A stretch of DNA of 49,457 bases from Betaproteobacteria bacterium (GCA_016208415.1 JACQYB010000016.1:16098-65554); one strand, 5' to 3'; positions 38,683 to 47,460 are shown, counted from the stretch's first letter. The notes: generated by a model from the sequence alone, not told the origin. Program-made: numbers and translations.

Positions 38683-39649
38683 TCACGGATGGACGATCCC
38701 ACGCACGACCCCTCCCACGCACGGCCGCTCCCACGCACGGCCGCTCCCACGCGTTGCTGCCCCGGTCTTTCGCAACGCGGCCGGACACCGCGGTTTCACC
38801 TTGGTCGAGATGGTGGTCTCCATCGCCCTGGTGGGCATCCTCGCCGCCATGACCGCCACCTTCCTGCGCCTGCCCATCGAAAGCCACCTGGTGGCGCGCC
38901 AGCGGCTGGCCCTGGGCGACGGCGCCCGGCCGGCGCTGCACCGCCTCGACCAGGAACTGCGCCAGGCGCTGCCCAACAGTGTGCGCGTCACCCAGGTGGG
39001 GGCCACGGTGTACCTGGAGTTCCTCGCCGTGCGCGCCGCCGGCCGCCTGCGCGCCGGGGCGGGCGGCCCGCCGGGCCTGTGTCCGGGCGGCAACCAGCTT
39101 CAGTTCGGTGCCATGGACAACTGCTTCACCAGCCTCGGCAGCCTCGTCGACGGCGCCACCGTCGTGCCCGGCCAGGACTGGGTGGTGGTCAATAACCAGG
39201 GTCCCGGATTTCCCCTCGACGCCTACCTCAACGGCAACGCCAACGGGCCGAACAAGTCGCGGCTGACGGGCGTGCTCCTGGCGGCGCCGGGGCCGGCGGC
39301 GGAAGACCGCATCGGCTTCACCAACTGGACGTTTCCGGCCATGCCGGCCTCGCGCGCCCTCCATGTGGTGTCCGGCGCCGTGACCTGGGAATGCAATCCC
39401 GCCCTCGGCCAGTTGCGGCGCTATTCCGGCTACGGCATCCGCGCCGCGCAGCCAACGCCTCCGCCCGGGGTGCCGGCGGTGACAGCGGCGGAGGTGAGCG
39501 GCTGCGACATCCGCTACGGCGCCAACGCCGGCGGCCTGATGGACGGGCTGGTCATGATCTCCCTCGACCTCTCGCGCCAGGTCGCCGGAGACCTGGGACG
39601 GGAGGCCATCCACCTCTTCGCCCAGATTCCGGTGAGCACCACGCCATGA
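38663..39649 (+). CDS. mshO: MSHA minor pilin MshO
   Basis: The prepilin site is GHRG-FTLVEMVVSIALVGIL, with cleavage after Gly44 and Glu at +5, followed by a GspJ-like body of nearly 290 residues (WECNPALGQLRRYSGYGI). The leader is exceptionally long because short repeats (TCCCACGCACGGCCGC units, 38712-38752) encode much of residues 14-32. It probably forms part of the pilus tip complex. Its end overlaps the mshP start (ATGA). A start further downstream would also produce a processable prepilin, so the true N-terminus is uncertain. Confidence 0.82.
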   Translation: MPPAASSHGWTIPRTTPPTHGRSHARPLPRVAAPVFRNAAGHRGFTLVEMVVSIALVGILAAMTATFLRLPIESHLVARQRLALGDGARPALHRLDQELRQALPNSVRVTQVGATVYLEFLAVRAAGRLRAGAGGPPGLCPGGNQLQFGAMDNCFTSLGSLVDGATVVPGQDWVVVNNQGPGFPLDAYLNGNANGPNKSRLTGVLLAAPGPAAEDRIGFTNWTFPAMPASRALHVVSGAVTWECNPALGQLRRYSGYGIRAAQPTPPPGVPAVTAAEVSGCDIRYGANAGGLMDGLVMISLDLSRQVAGDLGREAIHLFAQIPVSTTP

Positions 39650-40095
39650 CGCGGCGCGCCCAGCGGGGCCTCTCCACCGTCACGGCGCTGTTCCTGGTGA
39701 CCGTGCTGGTGGGCGTGGGCGTGGCGGGGGCGGCGCTGTTGCGCGCCGGCCAGGACGCCGCCACCTTGGACCTGCAGGCGCTGCGAGCCGCCGAGGCCGC
39801 CCGGGCGGGGCTGGAGTGGGCAAGCTGGCGCATCACCCGGCCGGTGGCGCCCATCTGTGCCGCCACGACCAACCTCGCAAACCTTCCCGGCACCCTGGCG
39901 CCCTACGTCGTCACGGTGAGCTGCCAGGGCAACGGCCCCTACAACGAGGGCGGGCCTTTCCCCGTCAACACCTACGCCCTGCGGGCCGTGGCCTGCAACC
40001 AGCCGCTGCCCGCCGCGGCGTCGGCGCGCTGCCCCAATCCCCTGCCCACGGACGGCTACATCGAGCAGGAAGGCCGCGGCCGCGCCGAGCGCTGA
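39646..40095 (+). CDS. mshP: MSHA minor pilin-like protein MshP
   Basis: A short leader (MTRRAQRG) precedes LSTVTALFLVTVLVGVGVAG, a GspK/PilX-like hydrophobic helix without a Glu at +5, as is common in MshP. The body is about 140 residues with paired cysteines (APICAAT, VVTVSCQGN, VACNQPLP, ARCPNPLP). It overlaps mshO by four bases and ends the first half of the operon. MshQ, which follows in Vibrio, is absent and its place is taken by tandem repeats. Confidence 0.8.
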   Translation: MTRRAQRGLSTVTALFLVTVLVGVGVAGAALLRAGQDAATLDLQALRAAEAARAGLEWASWRITRPVAPICAATTNLANLPGTLAPYVVTVSCQGNGPYNEGGPFPVNTYALRAVACNQPLPAAASARCPNPLPTDGYIEQEGRGRAER

Positions 40096-40097
40096 GA

Positions 40098-40240
40098 GGT
40101 GACAACCCCCACGCTTCGCTGCCCCCCGAGGGGGCTCATGCCGCCTTGGGGCGGCCCGGCGGCGGCATGGTGACGACCCCCACGCTGCGCTGCCCCCCGA
40201 GGGGGCTCATGCCGCCTTGGGGCGGCCCGGCGGCGGCATG
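40098..40240 (+). repeat. Two tandem 71-bp mosaic repeats between mshP and mshI
   Basis: Units 40098-40168 and 40169-40239 differ at few positions and share GACRACCCCCACGCTKCGCT and GCCTTGGGGCGGCCCGGCGG. Within each unit the runs can fold back on themselves. The period of 71 does not preserve frame, unlike the 69-bp copies inside the dehydrogenase gene. The remaining 40241-40410 spacer shows no gene; it may hold a promoter for the mshI half. Confidence 0.85.
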
Positions 40241-40410
40241 GTGCGAGGGGTGAGGGCGGCACGCTCCCACCTTCACTCCTCACCCCCCGTACAGATTGAA
40301 ATAGCGCGCCCTTTGCCGCCCTATTCCGCGCCAGGCCGTGTCTGCCGCGGGGGTAGAGTGGGCATCACCGACTTTCCGCCCGGGGCATCGATCGTCCCAA
40401 AACCGCCGCC

Positions 40411-41373
40411 ATGAACCTGAACACGCTGATGCGGGCCTTCCGCCCCCGGCCGCAGCCCGGCTGGATGGTCTTCGCCCGCGACGAGCGGGAACTGCGGCGC
40501 CTCCATGTGGTGCTGCCGGCCGAGGGCAGGCCCCAGGTGCTGCTGTGCCAGCAGAGCCCCACGGCGCCGACGCGCGGGCAGGCCCTGGCCACCCCGGAGA
40601 TGGGCGGGCGCACGCTCAGGCGCCACCGCTGCCTGGCCACCCTGAGCCTGGGTGAATACCAGATCGTGCGCGCCGAGACCCCCGACGTGCCGCCGGAGGA
40701 ACTGCGCAGCGCCCTGCGCTGGAGCGTGCGGGAGATGCTCGACTATCCGGTGGACGAGGCGGGGATGGACTACCTCCCCATTCCCGCCGACCGGGAACGC
40801 GCCGCCCCCGCCCGCGCGGCCCATGTGGTGTGCTCGCCCAGGCCGGCCCTGCGCCGCTGGGTGACGGCCTTCGACGCGGTGCGGGCGCGGCTGCACGCCA
40901 TCGACGTCGCCGAGACCGCCCATCGCAACCTGGCGGCGCTGGACGCCCCGGAAGGGCGCGCCGTGGCGCTGCTGGGCGTCATGCCGGACGCCTGCCTGCT
41001 CACCTTTGCCTTCAACGGCGAGCTGTGCCTGTCGCGGCGCATCGACGTCGGCCTCGGCGCCCTGCTGGAGGCCGGCGAGGAGCGCCGGCGGCCACTGTTC
41101 GACCAGATCCTGCTGGAGGTGCAGCGCTCCCTGGACGGCTTCGACCGCCAGTTCCACTTCCTCTCGCTGGCCCGGCTGCGGGTGTCGCCGTTGCCCGCGG
41201 GGCTGGATCTCCTGCGCTACCTGGCGGACAACCTGGACGTGCGCGTCGAGCCGCTGGACCTGGAGGCGCTGGTGGACTTTTCCGCCGTGCCGGCGCTGCG
41301 CGAGGCGGCCGTGCAGGCCCGCTTCCTCACCTTGCTGGGGGCGGCGCTGCGGCCGGAAGAAAGCGCCCCATGA
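40411..41373 (+). CDS. mshI: MSHA biogenesis protein MshI (PilM-like)
   Basis: The 320-residue protein corresponds to the MshI/PilM-like cytoplasmic actin-fold component: LSLGEYQIVRAETPDVPPEE, LRWSVREMLDYPVDEAGMDY, FDQILLEVQRSLDGFDRQFH. It has no membrane segment. In type IV systems this component links the cytoplasmic ATPase to the PilN/PilO-like membrane pair encoded next. It overlaps the following gene by four bases (ATGA). The start ATG 40411 lacks a strong ribosome binding site. Confidence 0.85.
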   Translation: MNLNTLMRAFRPRPQPGWMVFARDERELRRLHVVLPAEGRPQVLLCQQSPTAPTRGQALATPEMGGRTLRRHRCLATLSLGEYQIVRAETPDVPPEELRSALRWSVREMLDYPVDEAGMDYLPIPADRERAAPARAAHVVCSPRPALRRWVTAFDAVRARLHAIDVAETAHRNLAALDAPEGRAVALLGVMPDACLLTFAFNGELCLSRRIDVGLGALLEAGEERRRPLFDQILLEVQRSLDGFDRQFHFLSLARLRVSPLPAGLDLLRYLADNLDVRVEPLDLEALVDFSAVPALREAAVQARFLTLLGAALRPEESAP

Positions 41374-42098
41374 CCCGCCACATCAACCTCCTCGAAGCCG
41401 ATTCTCACCCGCGCCGCGCCTTTGGTGCGGCCGTCATGGTGGGTGCGGCCCTGGCGGCGGTGGCGCTGGGCTTGGCCGCCGCGGGCCTGGTGACGCAACA
41501 GCGGGTCATGGACGTGCGTGCCCGGCTGCAGGCGGTGGAAGCCGACCTGCGCCCGCGCCAGGAAGAACTGGATCTGCTGCGCGACGCCGCCGGCTATCAC
41601 CAGGCCAGCGCGGAAACCCGCCAGCGCCTGGCCCGGGCGGAGGCCATGCTCAAGGCGCGGCGCGACATTCGCGCGGCGCTGGACCGTGGCGACCTGGGTT
41701 CGTCGGAAGGCTTCTCGGGCACGCTGCGCGCGCTTGCCCGGCGCACCGTGCCGGGGGTGTGGCTGACCGCCCTGGACATCGACAGCGCCGCCCGCGGCAT
41801 CGCCATCACCGGACGGGCGCTGGCGCCCGAGGCCGTGGCGGCCTATCTGCGGCAACTCGGCGAGGAGCCGGCGCTCAAGGGGCGCAGCTTCGCCACCCTG
41901 CGGCTGGCGGCGCGCCAGCCGGGCACGGCGCGCGCCCACGAATTCGTCATTGCCAGCGTCGAGCAGTTGACGCCGGCCCCGGCCGGCGGGGCCGCCGCAG
42001 GCGGCGTCGCGGGAGCGGACTTGCCCGCGGTTGCGGTGGCCGATGGCGGGCAGGTCCGCTCCAACAACCCCGGAGCCGCAGGAAACCCCGCCCCATGA
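41370..42098 (+). CDS. PilN-like pilus assembly protein of the MSHA system
   Basis: A short cytoplasmic motif MTRHINLLEADSHPRR is followed by a membrane segment (GAALAAVALGLAAAGLVT), a coiled-coil stretch (about 50-100) and a ferredoxin-like periplasmic domain (VWLTALDIDSAARGIAITGR, AYLRQLGEEPALKG). This is the PilN architecture, sometimes named MshI2. It pairs with the PilO-like MshJ. The last about 40 residues (AAAGGVAGADLPAVAVADGG and after) come from an inverted REP-like pair at 42003-42060 and replace or extend the natural C-terminus. ATGA overlaps join both neighbours. Confidence 0.82.
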   Translation: MTRHINLLEADSHPRRAFGAAVMVGAALAAVALGLAAAGLVTQQRVMDVRARLQAVEADLRPRQEELDLLRDAAGYHQASAETRQRLARAEAMLKARRDIRAALDRGDLGSSEGFSGTLRALARRTVPGVWLTALDIDSAARGIAITGRALAPEAVAAYLRQLGEEPALKGRSFATLRLAARQPGTARAHEFVIASVEQLTPAPAGGAAAGGVAGADLPAVAVADGGQVRSNNPGAAGNPAP

Positions 42099-42805
42099 AG
42101 GCACTGGCACCCTGGCTGGCCCGTTTCGAGCGCATGAGCCGGCGCGAGCAGTGGCTGCTGGGCCTGTGCCTGTGCGCCGTGACGGGCTTCGTCGGCGACA
42201 GCCTGTGGCTGGCGCCCCTGCGCGCCCGGCAGGCCAGCCTGGAGGGCGTACTCGCCACGCAGCAGACGGAACTGGCGCGGGTCACGGCGGACCTGGAGGC
42301 GCTCGCCAGCGGCGGGGCGACTGAGGGCGATCCCGACAGCCGGGCGCGCCTGGGACAGATCGAACGGGAGATCGCCGCCATCGACTCCGACCTGCGCGCC
42401 AGCCAGGAGCACCTGGTGCCGCCGCAGGCCATGGGCGCGCTGCTGCAGGCCCTGCTGCGCAAGGACAGCCGGCTGGAACTGGTGGCGCTCAGGACCCTGC
42501 CGGTGACGGGCATCCTCGATCCTGCGGGGGGCGACGCGGCCGGCGCGGCATCCTCGCCCACGGCGGCGCCCGAAGCCGCCGTCGAGGCCCAGGCGACGCG
42601 CGACAGCAACATCTTCCGCCACGGCGTCGAACTGACCCTGCGCGGCGAGTACCTGGACATGCTCGCCTGGCTCGACCAGGTGGAACGGCTGCCGTGGCGC
42701 ATGTACTGGGGGCGCATCGCCATGGACACGGGGGAGGCCCAAGCACCGCTGTTCCGCGTCACCCTCCACACCCTGAGCCTGGACAGGTCATGGCTGAGAC
42801 TCTGA
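42095..42805 (+). CDS. mshJ: MSHA biogenesis protein MshJ (PilO/GspM-like)
   Basis: A short cytoplasmic start, one membrane helix (WLLGLCLCAVTGFVGDSLWL), a coiled coil (about 45-105) and a periplasmic ferredoxin-like domain (GVELTLRGEYLDMLAWLDQV, ERLPWRMYWGRIAMD) give the typical PilO/MshJ layout in 236 residues. It forms the inner-membrane alignment complex with the PilN-like protein. Its start overlaps the preceding stop (ATGA) and its end overlaps the mshK start by 16 bases, evidence of a tightly coupled operon. Confidence 0.85.
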   Translation: MKALAPWLARFERMSRREQWLLGLCLCAVTGFVGDSLWLAPLRARQASLEGVLATQQTELARVTADLEALASGGATEGDPDSRARLGQIEREIAAIDSDLRASQEHLVPPQAMGALLQALLRKDSRLELVALRTLPVTGILDPAGGDAAGAASSPTAAPEAAVEAQATRDSNIFRHGVELTLRGEYLDMLAWLDQVERLPWRMYWGRIAMDTGEAQAPLFRVTLHTLSLDRSWLRL

Positions 42806-43368
42806 GCGCGATGACGCCCGAAAGCCCGGCGCGGCGGGGCGCGAACCTTGTGGGATCAGGCTCGCCCGCGATCGGCGGCGCAAACTTTGTGGGAGCGGGC
42901 GTGACGGCGATCAGCGGCCGCAATCGCGGGCAAGCCCGCTCCCACAGGTTCGTTGCCGCATCACGCCGCGGCGGGTGGCTGGCGGCGGCGTTCATGGTCG
43001 CCGGCGTGGCCGGCACGGCCCTGGCCGAGTCCCTGACGGACCCGACGCGCCAGCCGCCCGGCTACGCCCAGGGTGCGGCGGACGGCGCCGGACAGGGCGC
43101 CAGCGCCGCGGCCGCGGGCGTGGCCATGGTGGTCATCGCCCCGGATGGGCGCAGCGCCGTGGTCGATGGACAGGCGGTGCGCCGCGGCAGCCGGCTGGAT
43201 CGCGGCGTGGTGTTGCGCATCGACGCCGAGGCGGTGCATCTGCGCCGCGACGACGGGCAAGTGGATCGGCTGCCGGTCTATCCCGGCGTGACGGTAAGAC
43301 CCGCCGCGGCGCAGGCGCCGAACCGGGGCGGCGCGGCAGTCAGACAAGAAAGGCAGGGAGGACGATGA
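42790..43368 (+). CDS. mshK: MSHA biogenesis protein MshK, with REP-derived N-terminal extension
   Basis: The functional part begins with a signal-like helix (GGWLAAAFMVAGVAGTALAE) and continues SLTDPTRQPPGYAQG. The periplasmic body (VVIAPDGRSAVVDGQAVRRG, VHLRRDDGQVDRLPVYPGV) resembles GspC/PilP-type proteins that dock to the secretin. Ahead of the helix, residues about 17-52 are encoded by a cluster of three REP-like units (42848-42952). If translation starts at ATG 42790, the signal sequence is internal. An in-frame GTG at 42901 is an alternative start. It overlaps mshL by four bases. Confidence 0.8.
   Translation: MAETLSAMTPESPARRGANLVGSGSPAIGGANFVGAGVTAISGRNRGQARSHRFVAASRRGGWLAAAFMVAGVAGTALAESLTDPTRQPPGYAQGAADGAGQGASAAAAGVAMVVIAPDGRSAVVDGQAVRRGSRLDRGVVLRIDAEAVHLRRDDGQVDRLPVYPGVTVRPAAAQAPNRGGAAVRQERQGGR
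42848..42952. repeat. Cluster of three REP-like units inside mshK
   Basis: Units resembling TGTGGGAGCGGGCTTGCCCG occur at 42850 (degenerate), 42890 (partial) and, inverted, at about 42924-42952, where the last is almost perfect. They are translated in frame in the annotated mshK. Confidence 0.8.
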
Positions 43369-45128
43369 GACATCCGGCATGTGTGATGCTGGCCGTGGCG
43401 CTGCTGCTGGGCGGATGCCAGGGCACGATGCGGCCCAACCCCGCCCGCGACGCCATCCGCGACGAAATTCAGCGCGCCGTGGAGCAGCGCGAACGGGTGG
43501 CCGTGCCGCCGGCGGTGAGCCAGGCGCTGCTGGCGCCCCCGGCCGCCCCGACGGCCCCCCGGGAGCGCCCGCCGGCCGCGCCCGCGGAGCCGCGCTTCAA
43601 CCTGGCGGTCAACAATGCCCCCGCCGCCCAGGTGTTCGCCGCCATCGCCTCGGGCACGCGCTACAGCATGGTGGTGCATCCGGAAGTGAGCGGCGGCCTC
43701 ACCGTCAACCTCAAGGAAGTGACCCTGCCCGAGGCGCTGGAAACCATCCGCGAGGTGTACGGCTACGACTACCGCATCACCGGCAACCGGGTGGTGGTGC
43801 AGCCGCTGACGCTCACGTCCCGCATCTACCACGTGAATTACCTGGCCGGCAGCCGCACCGGCCGCAGCGACACCCGCGTCACCTCCGGCTCCATCCTGAC
43901 CGGCGGCGGGGGCGCGCTGGCGGGCGGCGGGGCGGCGCCTGCCGGAAACGGTGGCGTCACCTCCGACGGCACGGTGGTGTCCACCCAGAGCAAGTCGGAC
44001 TTCTGGGCCGAGCTGACGGAGGCGATCAAGGCCGTGGTGGGGCCGGGGGAGGGGCGCAGCGTGGTGGCGTCGCCCCAGTCGGGGGCCATCATCGTGCGCG
44101 CCATGCCGCGCGAACTGCGCGAGGTGGAGCAGTTCCTCAAGATGTCGCGCCTCAGCCTGGAGCGCCAGGTGATGCTGGAGGCCAAGATCGTCGAGGTGGT
44201 GCTCAACGACGGCTACCAGCACGGCATCAACTGGATGGCGCTGACGAAGAACCGCACCCACCGCCTGTCCACCGGCGTGGACACGCGCCAGATCCAGGTG
44301 CCCAGCGGCGGCCAGGGACAGTCCGGCGTCATCAACCAGATCTACGACGAGGCTTCGGGAACCTACGTGCCCAACACCCTCGGCAACCTGGTGGCCACGC
44401 CCATCGTCGGCGCCATCACCGGGCTGATCTCCGGTTCGCCCCTGTCCGGGGCGCTGGGAATGGCCTTCACCACCAACAGTTTCAACGCCATCCTGTCCTT
44501 CCTGGAAACCCAGGGCAACATCCACGTGCTGTCCAGCCCGCGCATCGCCACGCTGAACAACCAGAAGGTGGTGCTCAAGGTGGGCAGCGACGATTTCTTC
44601 GTCACCAACATCAGCACCACCACCACCTCGTCGGCGGCGGGCAGCGTCACCTCGCCCACCATCAACCTGCAGCCCTTCTTCTCCGGCATCTCGCTGGACG
44701 TGACGCCGCAGATCGACGACGGCGAAAACGTCATGCTGCACATCCGCCCCTCGGTGAGCGTGGTCACGGAGCGCAACAAGCAGATCAACCTGGGCACCGC
44801 GGGGGTGTTCAACCTGCCGCTCGCTTCCAGCCGCACCAACGAAACCGACAGCATGGTGCGGGTGCGCGAGGGCAACGTGGTGGCCATCGGCGGCCTGATG
44901 GAGCAGGCGCAGTCCACCGACTCGGCCAAGGTGCCGGGCGTGGGCGAGATCCCGGTGGCCGGGGAGCTGTTCTCCCAGGGGCGCCGTGCCGGCCTCAAGC
45001 GCGAGCTGGTGGTGCTGCTCAAGGCCACGGTGATCCGCGGCGATCGCCAGTGGGAACAGGACCTGGGCCAGACCGCGGAGCGGCTGGCGCGCATGCAGCC
45101 CGCCCCCGCGGCCTGGACAGGAGACTAG
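43365..45128 (+). CDS. mshL: MSHA outer-membrane secretin MshL
   Basis: The 587-residue lipoprotein has a signal peptide ending in the lipobox LGGC (Cys18). N-domains follow (FNLAVNNAPAAQVFAAIASG, LTVNLKEVTLPEALETIREV). The secretin domain comes last (MLEAKIVEVVLNDGYQHGIN, VHVLSSPRIATLNNQKVVLK, VREGNVVAIGGLMEQ). It forms the outer-membrane gate for the pilus. GGGAGG lies just before ATG 43365, and the start overlaps the mshK stop. A Gly/Ala-rich loop (about 185-205) is a natural variable spacer of secretins. All core motifs are intact. Confidence 0.93.
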   Translation: MRHPACVMLAVALLLGGCQGTMRPNPARDAIRDEIQRAVEQRERVAVPPAVSQALLAPPAAPTAPRERPPAAPAEPRFNLAVNNAPAAQVFAAIASGTRYSMVVHPEVSGGLTVNLKEVTLPEALETIREVYGYDYRITGNRVVVQPLTLTSRIYHVNYLAGSRTGRSDTRVTSGSILTGGGGALAGGGAAPAGNGGVTSDGTVVSTQSKSDFWAELTEAIKAVVGPGEGRSVVASPQSGAIIVRAMPRELREVEQFLKMSRLSLERQVMLEAKIVEVVLNDGYQHGINWMALTKNRTHRLSTGVDTRQIQVPSGGQGQSGVINQIYDEASGTYVPNTLGNLVATPIVGAITGLISGSPLSGALGMAFTTNSFNAILSFLETQGNIHVLSSPRIATLNNQKVVLKVGSDDFFVTNISTTTTSSAAGSVTSPTINLQPFFSGISLDVTPQIDDGENVMLHIRPSVSVVTERNKQINLGTAGVFNLPLASSRTNETDSMVRVREGNVVAIGGLMEQAQSTDSAKVPGVGEIPVAGELFSQGRRAGLKRELVVLLKATVIRGDRQWEQDLGQTAERLARMQPAPAAWTGD

Positions 45129-45130
45129 CC

Positions 45131-46045
45131 ATGTACCTGGAGCACTTCGGCCTGTCGGAGATGCCCTTCACCCTCACGCCGGCGACGGCCTTCCTCTTTG
45201 CCGGCCGCGCCCACCAGGAGGCGTTCAACACCCTGGCGCTGGCGCTGGACGCCGGCGAGGGCTTCGTCAAGATCACCGGCGAGGTGGGCACCGGCAAGAC
45301 CATCCTGTGCCGGCGCTTCCTCGACGTGCTGCGCCGCCGCAACATCCCCACCGCCTACATCCCCAATCCTGCCCTGCGGCCCCGCACCCTGCTGCTGGCG
45401 CTGGGCGAGGAACTGGGCCTGCGCCTGCCGGCCAACAAGGACGAATACCGTCTCATGAAGGCGTTCAACAAGGCCCTGCTGGGCATCGCCGCCCAGGGCA
45501 AGACGGCGGTGGTGTGCCTGGACGAGGCGCAGGCGCTGCCGCTGCCGACGCTGGAGTCGCTGCGCCTGCTGTCCAACCTGGAAACCGAGCGGCGCAAGCT
45601 GCTGCAGGTGGTGATGTTCGGCCAGCCGGAACTGGACCGGCGCTTGGCGCTCCACTCGGTGCGGCAACTGCGCCAGCGCATCGGCTTCGAATACCGCCTG
45701 GAAGGGCTGTCGGCGCGGGAGGTGGATCGCTACCTCGCCCACCGCCTCACCGTCGCGGGCCATACCGGGCCGGATCTGTTCGGACCCGCGGCGGTGCGGG
45801 GGCTGGCGCGCGTCAGCGGCGGTGTGCCGCGGCTGGTCAACATCCTCGCCAACAAGGCGCTGCTGGCGGTGTATGGCGAGGGCGGGCGGGAGGTGTTGCC
45901 GCGCCATGTGCTGGCCGCCGCCCGCGACTGCGGCGAGACCCGCCGGCGCGCGGTTCTCGCGTCATGGCTTGGAGTCGCGCACGCGTGGTTGCCGCGACTC
46001 AGCGGACACGCCGACCATGCCGCTCAGCGGAGGGCCATGACATGA
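45131..46045 (+). CDS. mshM: MSHA biogenesis ATPase MshM (ExeA/GspA-like)
   Basis: An AAA ATPase of 304 residues with the ExeA-type beginning MYLEHFGLSEMPFTLTPATA, Walker A GEVGTGKT (50-57) and Walker B AVVCLDEAQALPL. A sensor region reads RLLSNLETERRKLLQVVMFG. In related systems such ATPases help insert or assemble the secretin. It starts two bases after the mshL stop and its own stop overlaps mshN (ATGA). The C-terminal about 30 residues (AHAWLPRLSGHADHAAQRR) look low in information and may be an extension. Confidence 0.9.
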   Translation: MYLEHFGLSEMPFTLTPATAFLFAGRAHQEAFNTLALALDAGEGFVKITGEVGTGKTILCRRFLDVLRRRNIPTAYIPNPALRPRTLLLALGEELGLRLPANKDEYRLMKAFNKALLGIAAQGKTAVVCLDEAQALPLPTLESLRLLSNLETERRKLLQVVMFGQPELDRRLALHSVRQLRQRIGFEYRLEGLSAREVDRYLAHRLTVAGHTGPDLFGPAAVRGLARVSGGVPRLVNILANKALLAVYGEGGREVLPRHVLAAARDCGETRRRAVLASWLGVAHAWLPRLSGHADHAAQRRAMT

Positions 46046-47262
46046 GCGTGATCAACACCATGCTGCGGGATCTGGACGCCCGCCAGGCGCTCGCTCCCCA
46101 CGCCCCCGCCCTGGCCGGTGAGGTACGTGTGGCGCCGCCGGAAGGGGGCCGGCGCCCGGGGCTGCGGCCGGTGGTGATGGCCTTGGCGCTGGCGGCGGCG
46201 GGCGGTGCAATCCTGTGGCTGTGGCAGCCGGCACCGCCGCCGGCGCCGGCCTTCGCTCCGGTGGCCATGGTGACGCAAGCCCCGGCCGCAGAACCCGGGC
46301 CGGCGCAAGACGTCCGTGGGAGCGGGCTTGCCCGCGAACGGGCCGATGGCCCGGCTGAACTCCCGACTCGCGGCCAAGCCCGCTCCCACCTGTCCCGGGC
46401 GGAGGAAGCCGCGCCGCAGGCGAAGACCCGCCCGCCCAGGGCGGCGGAGACTCCTTCCAGGGCGGCGGACGCCCCGGCCCGCAAGGACGAATCGCCGGCC
46501 CCGAGCCGTGCCGGTGCATCGTCGGCGAGCGTAGCCCCGCCGTCACTGCCCGCCGCACCGGCGCCGGACTTGGCGCCCCGGGCGCGGGCCGACGCCGCCC
46601 CACCATCGTCCGCCGCACCCGCGGCGGTTGCCTCGGAGCCTGCATCCCGGCCCGAGATCCACAAGCTTGCCGTCGCGCAGCCCGAGTTGTCCCCCGCGCA
46701 GCGCCGCGAGGCGGAACTGCGCCGCGCCGCCGGCCTGCGCCAGCAGGGTCAGGCGGCGGAAGCGGAACTGGCGCTGCGGGCGCTGCTCGCCGAAGAGCCC
46801 GGATATTCCGCGGCCCGCCACGGCCTGGTCGCCCTGATGACGGAGCAGGGCCGTGCCGACGAGGCGCAGCGGCTGCTTCAGGACGGCCTCGCCCTCGACC
46901 CCGGCAACGCCCGGCTGGCCCTGCCGCTGGCGCGGCTGCTGGCCCAGCGCAGCGAATGGCGCGCCGCCGGCGAAGTGCTGGGCCGCGCTGCCGGGGGAGC
47001 CGGAGTGGATGCGGAATTCCGCGCCCTGCACGGCGCCGTGCTGCAGCGTCTGGGCCGCCACGGCCAGGCCGTCGATGAATACCAGGCGGCGCTGCGCGCG
47101 CTGCCCGGCGCCGCAGCGTGGTGGATCGGCCTGGGCCTGTCGCTGGAGGCGCAAGCGCGCCTCGACGAGGCCCGGGAAGCCTTCCGCCGCGCCCGCCAGA
47201 GCCCCGCCCTGAGCGCCGAGCTGGCCCGCTTCGCCGACCTCAAGCTCACCCAGTTGCCATGA
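46042..47262 (+). CDS. mshN: MSHA biogenesis protein MshN, TPR type, with an in-frame REP pair
   Basis: The start MSVINTMLRDLDARQA and one membrane segment (PVVMALALAAAGGAILWLW) are typical of MshN. A Pro/Ala-rich periplasmic linker (about 65-210) follows, then TPR repeats (LRQQGQAAEAELALRALLAE, GLALDPGNARLALPLARLLA). An inverted REP pair at 46315-46391 encodes residues about 92-117 of the linker. Because the linker is already disordered, the insertion is probably tolerated. It is the last msh gene and is followed by the 165-bp element. Confidence 0.87.
   Translation: MSVINTMLRDLDARQALAPHAPALAGEVRVAPPEGGRRPGLRPVVMALALAAAGGAILWLWQPAPPPAPAFAPVAMVTQAPAAEPGPAQDVRGSGLARERADGPAELPTRGQARSHLSRAEEAAPQAKTRPPRAAETPSRAADAPARKDESPAPSRAGASSASVAPPSLPAAPAPDLAPRARADAAPPSSAAPAAVASEPASRPEIHKLAVAQPELSPAQRREAELRRAAGLRQQGQAAEAELALRALLAEEPGYSAARHGLVALMTEQGRADEAQRLLQDGLALDPGNARLALPLARLLAQRSEWRAAGEVLGRAAGGAGVDAEFRALHGAVLQRLGRHGQAVDEYQAALRALPGAAAWWIGLGLSLEAQARLDEAREAFRRARQSPALSAELARFADLKLTQLP
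46315..46391. repeat. Inverted REP pair inside the mshN linker
   Basis: GTGGGAGCGGGCTTGCCCGC at 46317 and its inverted, slightly altered partner ending at 46390 flank about 35 bases. The whole is translated in frame. Confidence 0.85.
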
Positions 47263-47263
47263 C

Positions 47264-47430
47264 CCGAAAAACCTCACTTGACGCAGAGAACGCGGAGAAA
47301 AGCGATGAGAACGCAGAGCATTACGAGGCAAGTCCCATTGCCCCGACGGGTGAATGTCCGTTCCTGCTCTGCGGCCTCGGTGTCTCTGCGTTCTCCGCGT
47401 TGAAAGAGGTTCAACTGCGGTTTCAAGGAT
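47264..47430 (-). mobile_element. 165-bp MITE-like element, copy 3 (inverted)
   Basis: It begins CCGAAAAACCTCACTTGACG and ends AAAGAGGTTCAACTGCGGTT, the reverse complement of copies 1 and 2. The 28-base ends AACCTCACTTGACGCAGAGA.. and AACCTCTTTCAACGCGGAGA.. form an imperfect terminal inverted repeat. It starts immediately after the mshN stop and separates the operon from the cyclase-like gene. Confidence 0.8.
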
Positions 47431-47460
47431 GAAGCCCCCGAATTCCCCGGAGAACCCCCG

